From contig CAIIXF020000005.1 in NCBI GenBank assembly GCA_903813345.2, positions 4,677,375 through 4,741,374 on the forward strand: a stretch of 64,000 bases of DNA, written 5' to 3'. Shown here one piece after another: positions 11,051 to 22,310 of this stretch. The number at the start of each line of letters is the position of its first letter. The stretch's first letter is position 1. The translations under genes and the position numbers were made by a program. Below the pieces are notes generated by a model that was not told where the DNA came from, searched no databases, and was given only the letters and a program-made list of their open reading frames with translations. This DNA comes from Owenia fusiformis (taxonomy: Eukaryota; Annelida; Polychaeta; Sabellida; Oweniidae).

Positions 11051-11767
11051 TGTTGGACATTTTATTTTAGGGTTTTTAGTTCATATTAGGACTGATTGAT
11101 TTATTAGTTTCTTCATTTTTGGCTTCTTGCTGACCTTGCCAGAGATACATTATTCCTTGACTTCTTCACACTATGTCATGTTGTTGACAGTTGAGAATAT
11201 TTTTAATTGCTTATTCCTTCTATGACATGTAGCTGACCTTTGAGAAGAAATCCATCAGTAAGATTTGTTTATATGTGTTTATCTTTTAAATGTCTTATTC
11301 CTTGGACTCTTTCTGACCCTGAGTCAGTCATTCTAAATTTATTGCTTTATTCTTAGGGAATATTCCTTGTGAATATTCTTTATTCCTTATTTGTGAGATG
11401 TTTATAAATGATGGAGAATATTCCTTGTGAATATTCTTTATTCCTTATTTGTGAGATGTTTATAAATGATAGGGAATATTCTTTGAGAATATTCCTATTT
11501 CTTTATTTGTGAGATGTTTATAAATGATTAATTGCATTGTATTTTATAGTTTTTCTTCCTTCTGTCTTACTATAAAAGGCAGTTGTAAAGAATTTGTAGA
11601 CCTTTTCGGCTTGGCTTTAGATTGTGAAGATGTATTTTTGTAACTGTTTGGACTAAACTTCAAAATTATTAAATAAAGTATGAGTATTAAGGAATTGACT
11701 TGTTTGTTGATTCTTTACAAAATTAGACAATTTTAATAATGAATTGGACCGACAGAGGGGTCCAACA
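11051..11767 (+). repeat. 5' long terminal repeat
   Basis: A 717-bp LTR. It contains a ~58-bp tandem repeat (three copies, 11356-11528), a TATA-like TACTATAAAAGG at about 11569-11580, and an AATAAA polyadenylation signal at 11672-11677. This order is expected of the U3-R-U5 layout. The likely transcription start is a few tens of bases after the TATA box. Confidence 0.88.
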
Positions 11768-11768
11768 C

Positions 11769-11788
11769 TGGTGGCAGCGGTGGGATTT
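11769..11788 (+). other. Primer binding site, tRNA-Leu type
   Basis: TGGTGGCAGCGGTGGGATTT begins one base after the 5' LTR. It is complementary to the 3' end (with CCA) of animal tRNA-Leu (AAG/TAG isoacceptors end TCCCACCGCTGCCACCA). The match to the tRNA is recalled, not searched. Confidence 0.75.
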
Positions 11789-13977
11789 TATATAACATTT
11801 CGTAAGGATTTCTGGAGACTTATAATTACGGACTTTAACATGCTTTTGATTGAAAAACGCTACCAAATTTAGTGAATGTATTATTTAGGATTAGAACTGA
11901 TCAAATTGATCTATGGATTCATAAACAGAAGGAATTGGAATATTTAGATCTGGAAATATGATGTAAACAAGAAACTAAGATTGAACATTATTTTGAGTTG
12001 CTTTGATTGAGGTAAACAAATGGACTTACTGTCCATTGCTTCAGTTGCTGTTTATCAGCAAGCCAGCTGATGAACTCTCAGTGACCATTATTTTGTTTTG
12101 CAAAATTTGAACTTGGAAAATTTTGAGAGAAAAGCAGGAAAAAGTATGGCTGCTTTGGAAGTGTTTTAAGAGATTGTTGTACAGGATTAGGATGCTATTA
12201 TTTTGAGACAATGCTGAACAATTTCATCAGAACGGAAAACGAGTTGTCAGGCTCATGTATTTGATGTTGGATTTGATTGGACAGACGCGGACATTTCTCA
12301 AAATTAAAGGATATATTCTTGTGAACAAGTTAGACTTTTGGATAAAGTACTCGTTTTATGTGTTTACATATCTGAAGATGTCAACTCAGGATATGAATTG
12401 CTTCGATATCCAGCTTCACATAGTTGTATGGACTCAGAGACGAGACATTGCATAATCATATAGTCGATTTATGTATGATGTCGAGTAAGGAACAATCGCT
12501 GTGGTATCAGAGATGTTAAGTGTCTCTGCTTATTATGACTTTTGTTTTGAGGACCTTGCATCATGGAGATAGCAATTTGATATCTGGGATATAGAAGTTG
12601 CTTCGTGAAGACCGATAACAATGAGAGGGCACATTCCTCATTGTACAGGGATTTTGAGTTTTATTGTGCTACATCGGGTAGAGACATGCAAGCTGATGGT
12701 TCTTGGCAGGTCGTTACACTGTAGAATTTGTATATCAGCCCATATCTTGTAGAAAGGCATAGGGACGAGTATGCCTATACCTGACTTTTGATGGTGACTT
12801 CAGCCAAGGGAGAGCTGAATGTTTTGGAGTATTGAGTGGTACCCAAGTTCCAATCACGCAGATGTGATTGATGATTGATTTCCGGAAATATTGCGTTTTG
12901 ACTCAGATAGAGTAGGGCCCAGAAAGTATCTGAGCATTATGTTAACTGTATACCTGATGATGATAGGTGATCTAGAGGAGATATCGAGGAACAATTAGTA
13001 TGACAATGCTCAAGGTATCCTTGTTGTTGGCAAGGGCTGTGTTATAAGGTTCCAAGGCCTTTCTTCTTGCAGACTCTAAATCGGTGTGTTTTGTGCGCAT
13101 CTGACACATCTCAATGCAGAGTGACCAAACAGCGACGTATCTAATAACCTCAGTGTCAGACTAAATATATGGAGAACAATGATTATGTGTGTGATACCGA
13201 TGCGATCAATTGTTTTTGAAGCGACTGTGTTCGATTAATATGTGTGTAGCTGTTGTCTTTCGTGATCGATTATGCAAGATTCTGAATGGCCATTTTGGAG
13301 TACGGGTATAACGTGCAGTGATTCATATTTTGGGAGAGTAACCTAGCTGTTGGGTGAAGGGCCCCTTTGAGAACACTGAATATTCACGCTACTGTGTAGG
13401 GATCTTGCAAGTGACATTGATCGATTAAAGTGCACATGAAAATGTTTTGGAGGAGCAGAGAAACGCTGTAATTTATGTTTTGACAATTTTGGTTGTAGTT
13501 TTATTTAAGGAAATATTTTGGACATTTATTTCTAATGATTTTGCAACTTTGTGCAATGGAAATTTACTGTTTCCTTATTTGATTGTGTGCCCTTAGATTT
13601 TATATAGACAAATTTATATTGTGTTTAAATGACCTTAAGTTGGCACAGTGAGAACATTAGAAGACAGTGCTCTGGTAAATTGGTAATAGATCCCTGAAAC
13701 TGAACATACTTGTTAAAGATAAGGATTTTATCCTAATTGACCCACCACTGTACAGGTGGAAGAATTGAGACCTTCAGTGAATGTTGTTAAATGGTGATTT
13801 GACATTTAAAGTGGTAATAGCCTAAACTTTTATTGTAGATTGATTAAATTATGCAGATGTAATTTTACTTAAGTTGTACAATTTGAAATTGATATATTGT
13901 TTTTTTATGTGTGACAGTTATTAGTAACAATTGTAAGGTTTCAATCGGTGTAAAATTTCCAGGAGTAAATTTGAACT

Positions 13978-13990
13978 GGGGAGGGTGATG
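13978..13990 (+). other. Polypurine tract of LTR element
   Basis: GGGGAGGGTGATG lies directly before the 3' LTR, at the position where plus-strand priming occurs. Confidence 0.65.
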
Positions 13991-14707
13991 TGTTGGACAT
14001 TTTATTTTAGGGTTTTTAGTTCATATTAGGACTGATTGATTTATTAGTTTCTTCATTTTTGGCTTCTTGCTGACCTTGCCAGAGATACATTATTCCTTGA
14101 CTTCTTCACACTATGTCATGTTGTTGACAGTTGAGAATATTTTTAATTGCTTATTCCTTCTATGACATGTAGCTGACCTTTGAGAAGAAATCCATCAGTA
14201 AGATTTGTTTATATGTGTTTATCTTTTAAATGTCTTATTCCTTGGACTCTTTCTGACCCTGAGTCAGTCATTCTAAATTTATTGCTTTATTCTTAGGGAA
14301 TATTCCTTGTGAATATTCTTTATTCCTTATTTGTGAGATGTTTATAAATGATGGAGAATATTCCTTGTGAATATTCTTTATTCCTTATTTGTGAGATGTT
14401 TATAAATGATAGGGAATATTCTTTGAGAATATTCCTATTTCTTTATTTGTGAGATGTTTATAAATGATTAATTGCATTGTATTTTATAGTTTTTCTTCCT
14501 TCTGTCTTACTATAAAAGGCAGTTGTAAAGAATTTGTAGACCTTTTCGGCTTGGCTTTAGATTGTGAAGATGTATTTTTGTAACTGTTTGGACTAAACTT
14601 CAAAATTATTAAATAAAGTATGAGTATTAAGGAATTGACTTGTTTGTTGATTCTTTACAAAATTAGACAATTTTAATAATGAATTGGACCGACCCAGGGG
14701 TCCAACA
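13991..14707 (+). repeat. 3' long terminal repeat
   Basis: The second 717-bp copy. It carries the same tandem block (14296-14468), TATA-like box and AATAAA (about 14612-14617) as the 5' LTR. It is identical to the 5' LTR except for two adjacent substitutions near position 14696. Confidence 0.88.
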
Positions 14708-17115
14708 ATATCCAGGTCTGGTTATGTTAATATTATATGAATAATCGTTGGCAACACTATAGTATCTCTGACATAATATTGGCCATAATGACAATCAAGC
14801 TGTCAAATATAAAGGTGTCCATGTGACAAATCATGACTTCTCAATGAATATTCCAGTGTTCAGGTACAGCAGGTATCAATCCATATTTTTTATAAGATTG
14901 TATACACAGTATTAGTTTTACATTTTAGATTCCTATTTCCTATTATAAGACAAAAACTTGACTTTATATAATATGGCAAAACCAAATATTCTAGTAACTG
15001 ACACTGGCATCAATGAGACACATGCAGCAATTATTGAAAATTGAAGCAACCATATGTCATTTGTAAAGCATTGGCCTCTTGGAACTTGATGTTATCTCCT
15101 GCCATTTAGCTAGCTTCCCCTCTCACTAGGTGTGACCCTGCTCCCTCTCTTTCATTTTCTTCTATCCTGTTATATTATATCTTATTCCCTACTTGGTCCC
15201 CAATGCCCCTCTTTGTTATCAATCTTTCCTCTTACTCCAAGCATAAAAAGTAAACAAGGCATTTACATAAAAAATGTTACTACCTGCCATTTGATATAGA
15301 TGCCGAACACTGACCACCGAACACTAATTGCTGAACAACAACAATCACCCAACACCAACCGCTAAATACCGTCCCCAAAAAAGTTGGAGATTTGAACAAT
15401 ATGTCACCATTTCTGTCGGTGACATAAAAATGAACATACAACATCCATTCCTTCCATTGCAATTGTTGTTCGTTTGCTGCAACAGTTTTCAAGTATTTAA
15501 TCAAATATCCTCCTCCTAAGACGCATACAGTGATGCTAATTACATGGTAGTACCACTTGTTACTTCATATAACTTGTGAGAGTTCAACCAACTTGTCTGC
15601 ATGTAGTTCAGAACATATTCATATAACCTCAATACGTTCATATCTTATGAAAATAATCTATACTTAACATAATACAATCTCATAAGATGATAAAAGTTAA
15701 TATGTAACATAATGTTAACTTGAGGTCATATGCCTTTATGTTATTTAAGGCAACATTATATAATATTCTATTACTAAAGTCTTATGGTTTGACTAGCTTA
15801 ACTCGAAACCTAACTCAAGCAGTAAATATTTATACTTTCGTATAACCTCAAATGAATTTCTTTTCTTTTTTTTCAAATGAATAGCATTCTTAATTATGAA
15901 CTTGATATCTTAGACATGGCTTGGCGATCAAAGTCCTCATTTTGAGACAGTCATGTATGTAACAGGGTATATAGCAACACAATAACAAAATGTTCTGTTT
16001 TTAATAATTTTCATTAATGATTTTAAGTTTGTGGGTGTGCTAATGAAACATCCATTAAAAAAACACAATTTCTTTAAGACACTAATAGCATGTCCCCACT
16101 CTTAATTTTCTTGCGACACTAAATCTAATTTCGATTATTCTAAATTGAAAAACCAGCGAGACAAATTATTATTATCAATAGTTTATCAAATAAAACTGAT
16201 TTAATTATCAAAATCTTGAACCTCACTTCAACATTTATTGAAAGGTGTGTGAGTGTGCTGGTTTTCTTTCACAACCAGGTTAATCATATGTATTAATATC
16301 AATATAGTTAGTTTCTAGTTCTTATCTTGCATATAGTAAATGAATTCATATTTCATTTCTAATTGCTGTTCCGCCAAATGAGGCGTATGCTTAATTACAA
16401 AGCTGAAATGTGTATGTAACATTTATACTTTCAATAAGATCCTACACTCTACTATACATAACACCTAGAAATGCATAAGATACTCCGTTTGTCTAATTGT
16501 ATTGTTTAGTATATTTTTGAAAGTACCTTACTAACATCTAACATTCAACCCATAAACCATTAATAAGGAACAGACAAATAAAAACAAATATATAACTAAT
16601 AATCATTACTAATAAGCCAAATGGGTTGCTAAATGTAAACCAAATGCAAGGTATAGTAGAGTGTACACATAAAAAAAAGGTAATCACATTGCATGTTTCA
16701 ATTTATTATGAGAAAAAATATAAATTTTTTTATTGGTTTCAAGCATACCATTCACAGAACATTCAATTCGGACTTGAATAAAATTATAATGTACAAATGT
16801 ATAGTTTAAATATAATTCATTTTCATGTAGTAAGACAAGTCACGATTTTGTCTCTAAGGTGAGTTCATAGAAAACATTTTACAGTGTCTGAAAAGAATTT
16901 AAGCCCAAGACTTGATGCATTGTGGCTGATTCATTCCACTTGGGCATTATTTCCTAAACTTCACACTCAATGCTGCGCAGGAATGATTCAGTCTACATTG
17001 CTCTGAGAGCTCTGAGGCCAGGGGTAAAATTGTGGCAATAATCCTCTAGTTATTCATTTGCCAATAGATGTCATTTTTGATGTTATACATTTAGTACACT
17101 ATAAGTGTAGGATAA
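14708..17115. other. Non-coding stretch with one small repeat
   Basis: AT-rich, with no gene. It contains a copy of the GTCACCACC-ended repeat at 15273-15425; the overlapping frames at 15280-15519 derive from that repeat. Confidence 0.5.
15273..15425. repeat. GTCACCACC-ended interspersed repeat, copy 2
   Basis: ATGTTACTACCTGCCATTTG at the left and TTTCTGTCGGTGACAT at the right, with internal CGAACACTGACCACCGAACA units. Confidence 0.6.
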
Positions 17116-18040
17116 ATGAAGGACCCACGGTCCTGTGCTCACACAGTTTGGAACCTTCAGAGGAATTTATATCCTGACTTTCAAACAAAAATATTGATTT
17201 GGATTTGTAGTCTCGAACTTTAAGAAACTTAGATAGCATAGTTGTGTGACCTAGTTTGATGACCTTTGACCTTGAAAATTTTACTTATTCAGAGCTCAGT
17301 AAGGTCTTTTGTGATTAAGCTGACCAAAATTTATATCCAAAAACCTTTTGAAGGTCACTGAAGGTCAGGTAAAGGTCAAATCCTAAAACTAATGTCAGAT
17401 TTGAACTCCTGGCAACTTGTAGATGATTTTCAAAAAAATATTTGGTCAAATTGAAGCAAGTTGAAAAATAACTTATTTTTACTGTTTTTTGACGTCAAAT
17501 ATCTCAAAAATGGTAGAAATTTGATGTTGACATATATTGAGAAATATGTAGGGAATGCTTGAATCTATTAATGATGTAATTTATTGCAAGAAATGATCAA
17601 GTATAAGGCAAACTTTAAGAATCTTGTCAATCACAAAACCTGCCATTGACTTTATACATGAGAAAGTTTCCTGAAAATGACTAAGTCCTACTTTTTTTCA
17701 AATTTTATAGAGTAAACACCAAAAACCGTAATTCCAAGAGCTTTGAAATCTTCAGAGGACATAAGTTGCATATACACCAACTACTAAAAGTTATTTGAAA
17801 GTTCTACTTCAACAAAGTGTCTAGTATTTACAGAAAATTTGACTTTTTGACGTCAAAATCCGCAATTTCTCGGAAACCGGGCGAACTCGGGAAATGGCGA
17901 CGATAGGTCAAATAGGCATTATGGATATGCATAAAATGAATGTGGATATGACTCAATCCGAATAGCAGTTTTAATTTGTGCGGCCAATGTTGACGGACGG
18001 ACGGACGGACAGACGGACGGACCAACGGACGGACGGACGC
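17116..18040 (+). repeat. ~920-bp interspersed repeat ending in a GGAC tract, copy 1
   Basis: The segment from GGACCCACGGTCCTGTG to the GGACGGACGG tract and GCCTGGTC is highly similar to 58914-60797. It includes steps such as GACCTTTGACCTTGAAAATT and GACGTCAAATATCTCAAAAA. There is no coding potential. It is a repeat family of unknown type, perhaps a non-autonomous element, whose tail is the tetranucleotide tract. Confidence 0.75.
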
Positions 18041-18103
18041 CTGGTCAATCCCATAGGCTCACTGTGTGAGCCAAAAATAGCACAAATGTATTCATTGATT
18101 ATT

Positions 18104-18835
18104 CAGGCCTCCTAGACTTTCATCAATGCGAATATCAGTTCTGAGATCGCGAACTATGTTCCTTGCGCTCGAACTACGATTCTCACATCGCGAACGTGAA
18201 ATCTTTAGTCCCGCACCACCATTTCCTCGCTCTCGAAATATTTCTCCATTCGCTAACAGAGATCCATGCTCACAAACAATTTGTACATAGTTCATCCGGG
18301 TATTTAGGGTTTCAATTGCAAGCAACAACAGGAGTCTGGTTGCAGTTTAAATTGACCCTCATACATAAACATGTGTATTCCAATAGAGTCATAGACTTTC
18401 TGCAGCCAATGAAAAGCCATGTTTTTGTTTTTATTACCTAGCCCTTTCACTGAAAATGCCAATGCATGGGATTATTTTTATTTTTGTGTTTTCTGTTATC
18501 AATTAGAGGAAATTCATTAACATCATCAGGGCTTTCAATTAGAGAAAGCCCGTGTTAACATGCATGAAAGCTGGGAAAATAAATAAAAACATTTCATTGG
18601 GATTCTAGTTAAGCGTAATAATACAAAAAAAAATTACGAAGTTTTTAGATTATGTGTGTAGTTCGCGAGCATGGATCTATGTTCGTGAGTGGAGAAATAT
18701 GTCCGGGACTGAGAAAATGTTGGTGCATGACTCAAGATTTCTCGTTCGCGACGTGAGAATCATGGTTCGAATGCAAGGAATGTAGTTCACGAGCTCAGAA
18801 CTGATGTTCGTGTTGTTAGAAGTCTAGGAGGCCTG
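18104..18835. mobile_element. MITE with ~190-bp inverted repeats (CAGGCCTCCTAGAC ends)
   Basis: A 732-bp element whose arms (18104-18295 and about 18640-18835) are diverged reverse complements. Ends are CAGGCCTCCTAGACTT / AAGTCTAGGAGGCCTG, flanked by TTATT on both sides (18099-18103, 18836-18840). The arms are rich in TCGCGA/TTCGCGA-type motifs. No ORF belongs to it. Confidence 0.75.
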
Positions 18836-20882
18836 TTATTGATAATATTCATTCTTTTAGGGTTATTGATGTTTACGGGAAGTTAGTTAGTTTGTTTTGT
18901 GACATCACTGCAGGCAATTAGAAAGTAAGAATGTCATGAAAACCTTTTAAAGTGTTTACCGAGACACACTTTTAACTGAATCAATAACATTCAATTCAAC
19001 TTAAGTGACCTATATATAGATTCTATATAGATTCTATTAATCTCCATCATGAAAAAGAACTGTATGAGACAATGCCACTTCCTCCCAGCAATGTATAAAA
19101 TCCTACACATTAATCAATCAACCTAGAATGTACATCTAGCTCATTGATCTTAAAAAAGTGATCATATATCATCACATAAGCTTCTAATTTTGCTTGGGGT
19201 TTGTTTTCTAGATGCAGATATCTCCATAAATTCTACAACTAATTCTGGTCTACAAGACTGTTTTCACTGACCTTGAAGATGATTTAGAAAATTTTGAAGC
19301 AACTTGACCTTTTTTGATCTTGAGAAGGTCATTGAAGTTCAAATCTTAAATCTTAAGTCAGATTTGAACTTCTGAAAACTTGTAGAATATTTTGATGTCA
19401 GTCTTAACTGTATTTGTTAAGTTATTGGTAGTTGTAAGAATTTGTTATAGATGCCAACTGCCAACTACCAATTGAAACCTGCCGCACACCCCCCCCCCAC
19501 TGCCATCAGAAAAAAGAGAGACCCATAACAACATCATAAAAACTAGTTTACTGCTCCTACCTTATCTACTATTTAAAGGGAATAATTCATAGTAATCTAG
19601 GAAGAGAATACAATCCCTTTAACAATGACATGGAAATTGATTAACATCTTGAAGGTACAGAATAAACAAGTTTTGGTTATAAAAAATTATCTTAACATCA
19701 TGGAATATAATTTTTTGTGCTTCAGAAATTCATTTGAGTAAAAATAAATAATAAATCAGTAAAATTACATATTTAATGTATTCAATATACCAAGACATAC
19801 AATGATTGCACTTTGAAGCTGAATATTTTATCTAGCATGGCCAAAACCTAGATCTTGGTACTAAGTCTGCCCTAGCTTTCACTGTAAAAATTTCAAAATG
19901 AATGGATATTTTGATAACAAGATTAATGTGTCACCCTCCCACTCAGATACAAGCACACATGCACGCCGAACAGCACAAGACGACTACAAAGTAGAACTTT
20001 TCAAAGTACAATAAAAAATATGAAAAAAGCAAGCATCCCTCGTGATAGACATTTAAGTGAATAGAAAACTCTTTTCACAACTCTTAAGTGCATATGACAT
20101 ACTATAAAAGTGTCTGCATATTACAAGGTCACACTGGTATTGAATCAATCAAATGTACTTTAACAACACTGGGATATCATTGTAAGAGATCATTGCCTTC
20201 TAAAAATAGAAAAATTTGATGAGAATCTGAATGTACCATATTGTCCTCACCTTTAGCCAAGCCTTGGTCCATAACCTCCTCATTGCCATAAGGTCTTCCA
20301 GGCCCAACAGCCTCAGATCTAAAGAGTACGCCAGCTTGACTTATTGTTTTCTTTAAGCTTTTTTAATGTAATATATCAAGCAGTAAAAAAGATTTATTCA
20401 GTCTACATGTATATTATTCCAATTCTCTCGTATTAGGATGAATTCTTAATCCCTCAATAATCCTAATGCATATTTCTCACATAAGTGTCTTAAAATAAAC
20501 TGTTCTGGATTTGCTCCTGTAAAGTAAGTTATTGAACCTTTGTATTCTTGACTCTCAGATATTATTTGTGTTGCTACAATGAGCTGAGCCTTTATTATGT
20601 AACTACTGGTCAATGGCTCTGTTAGTTCGATGAACTTTGCAATTTGGATCAAAACCTAATGTTTATACTGTATTCAATCTTCACCCTACAGCTTTATAAT
20701 TGTATCTACTGGAACATCACTTTTATGAATTACTGTTAAACTACAGTCAGCAAAAAATCGATCAAGTAATCAGTGCACAGTTAGTGCACCGATGTCAAGG
20801 TCATACAGTCTTCATCTATATGCTCAAATTGTGTTTATGTCTGTGCTGATTCCTTACTTGTAACATAAAGTCTTTGCTTAGG
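18836..20882. other. No gene recognised
   Basis: AT-rich. A minus-strand frame at 20446-20652 (FIELTEPLTSSYIIKAQLIV...) has a protein-like composition, but I recognise no family and its splice context is ambiguous. Confidence 0.45.
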
Positions 20883-21038
20883 TACAGTGAAACTGTAAAG
20901 TGGAACACCTTTAGAAGTGGAACACCTCTGTTAGTAGAACACCTCAGAATCCCAAGACCATATGTTAAATGAACACCTCCGAAGTAGAACACATTTTACA
21001 GTTACCAAAGGTGTTCAGTTTAAAGTTGCTTTACTGTA
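20883..21038. mobile_element. MITE with TACAGTGAAACT ends, copy 2
   Basis: A short relative of 33743-34076: TACAGTGAAACTGTAAAG on the left, GTTGCTTTACTGTA on the right, with internal GTGGAACACCT/GTGTTCAG units. Non-coding. Confidence 0.55.
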
Positions 21039-22084
21039 CTATATATCCATTGTATCCTATGAACACCTGTCCACTAAAAACGCAAGAGTTCATTTACCTC
21101 TTAGTGAGTGTATTAATGTTTTGAAGACAATTCAACCTTAGTACATTCACTCCTCTTTCTAAATATTTGACCTTTGATCGATCTCTGTGAATGTTTTTAG
21201 GTAAATGATATCGATCAAACACTCTTCGTCTATTAACTCAAGTACAAGAAGGTCTATTCTTCTCTTTTATAATTAACAATTGATGAGAGAGACAATAATC
21301 GGGTGCAATGTACTCTACTTGCTATCATGTTATTGATGCATTAGGTGCAACCGGGCATACTGACCTTCTAAGATAATTCGGGCAAAATATGTGCAAATAA
21401 CAAAATCAATATCTAGCACACCCAATCTCCTCCTGTTGCTATGACTACGACAACAATGTATGGATGTTAAAAAAGTCTGCATGGTAAAATGATTAGCACA
21501 GTCATATAAAATATGTTTCCTGTATCTATAAAATAATGAATAAATATGTCTCAGTTAGGCCAAACTGTACAAATGTACAAACAGCTTTCAAACATTTTTG
21601 TGGTTGAAAAAATACAAAAAGGGGAGGACTTTGGTCTGCCCTTGAAAAACAGTAGATAACGAGTCACAATAAATGCAAGTTGAAGGTTAAATTCTCTATT
21701 TCTCTCTAAAATTGAGACAGTCAATCTGATTCCAAATTGCTCAGTTGTTCTCATTTTTATTATAACAACCTTGGAAGATGAATAAGGTGAAATGTATACT
21801 TCAGTCAATATTTATCATATAGAACAAATATAGCTTTGTGTGCAACCTTGAAGCCTTGAGTCAATGATTGGCCAAGGTCAGTTTGCTAATCCTCATGTTG
21901 TCCTTGCAAATAAGTCTATATAACATTAGGAACTGATGTAATACAGTTCAATAATGATAAGTTCTAAGAATGCTGTTCATTGAACTAAAAACAAACACCA
22001 GAATATCTAAATGAGATGAGAGTATCCTTTGACATGTGTGGTATTTCACTCTTAGATTTGAGGAATTTATTGAATATTTTTTCT

Positions 22085-22310
22085 CAGGGGTTTCACTACT
22101 TTTCTCACAACAGGCTGTATTTTCGTATACACCCGGGTGCAATACACCCTCACAGCAGTTACGAAAATCCACCCTTAATAAATGAAACATCAGGCAAAAT
22201 TAATGACCAATGATCACAAATTTAACACGGAAAAGTTGAAAAGACAACAGGCGATTTCATGAATGCAGCCAGTGAAAATCGGCTGTTGCCTGCTGCTAGT
22301 GAATCCCCTG
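22085..22310. mobile_element. Small MITE (CAGGGGTTTCAC ends), copy 2
   Basis: Same family as 7563-7727, with ends CAGGGGTTTCAC / GTGAATCCCCTG and shared internal blocks (AACAGGCGATTT, CAGGCAAAATTAATG, CTGCTAGTGAA). It carries about 50 extra bases after ACAACAGGCTG, including ACCCGGGTGCAATACACC. Flanks TTTTCT and ATTTCT match at 5 of 6 positions. Confidence 0.65.

Larger units (their letters stand above)
11051..14707 (+). mobile_element. Non-autonomous LTR retrotransposon (no gag/pol), nearly identical LTRs
   Basis: Two direct 717-bp repeats (11051-11767 and 13991-14707) begin TGTTGG and end CCAACA, with TG...CA termini, and flank 2.2 kb of internal DNA. The element is bordered by ATAT on both sides (11047-11050 and 14708-14711), consistent with a 4-bp target duplication. 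A tRNA-Leu-type primer binding site and a purine tract are in place. The internal region has no ORF longer than 66 codons and no protease, RT or integrase motif, so the element must depend on enzymes from another element (LARD/TRIM-like). By eye the LTRs differ only at two adjacent bases near the end (GACAGAGG versus GACCCAGG), indicating a young insertion. Confidence 0.9.

Noticed and set aside
20446-20652. 68-codon minus-strand ORF as an exon
   Set aside because: Good amino-acid composition but ambiguous acceptor and no recognised domain.
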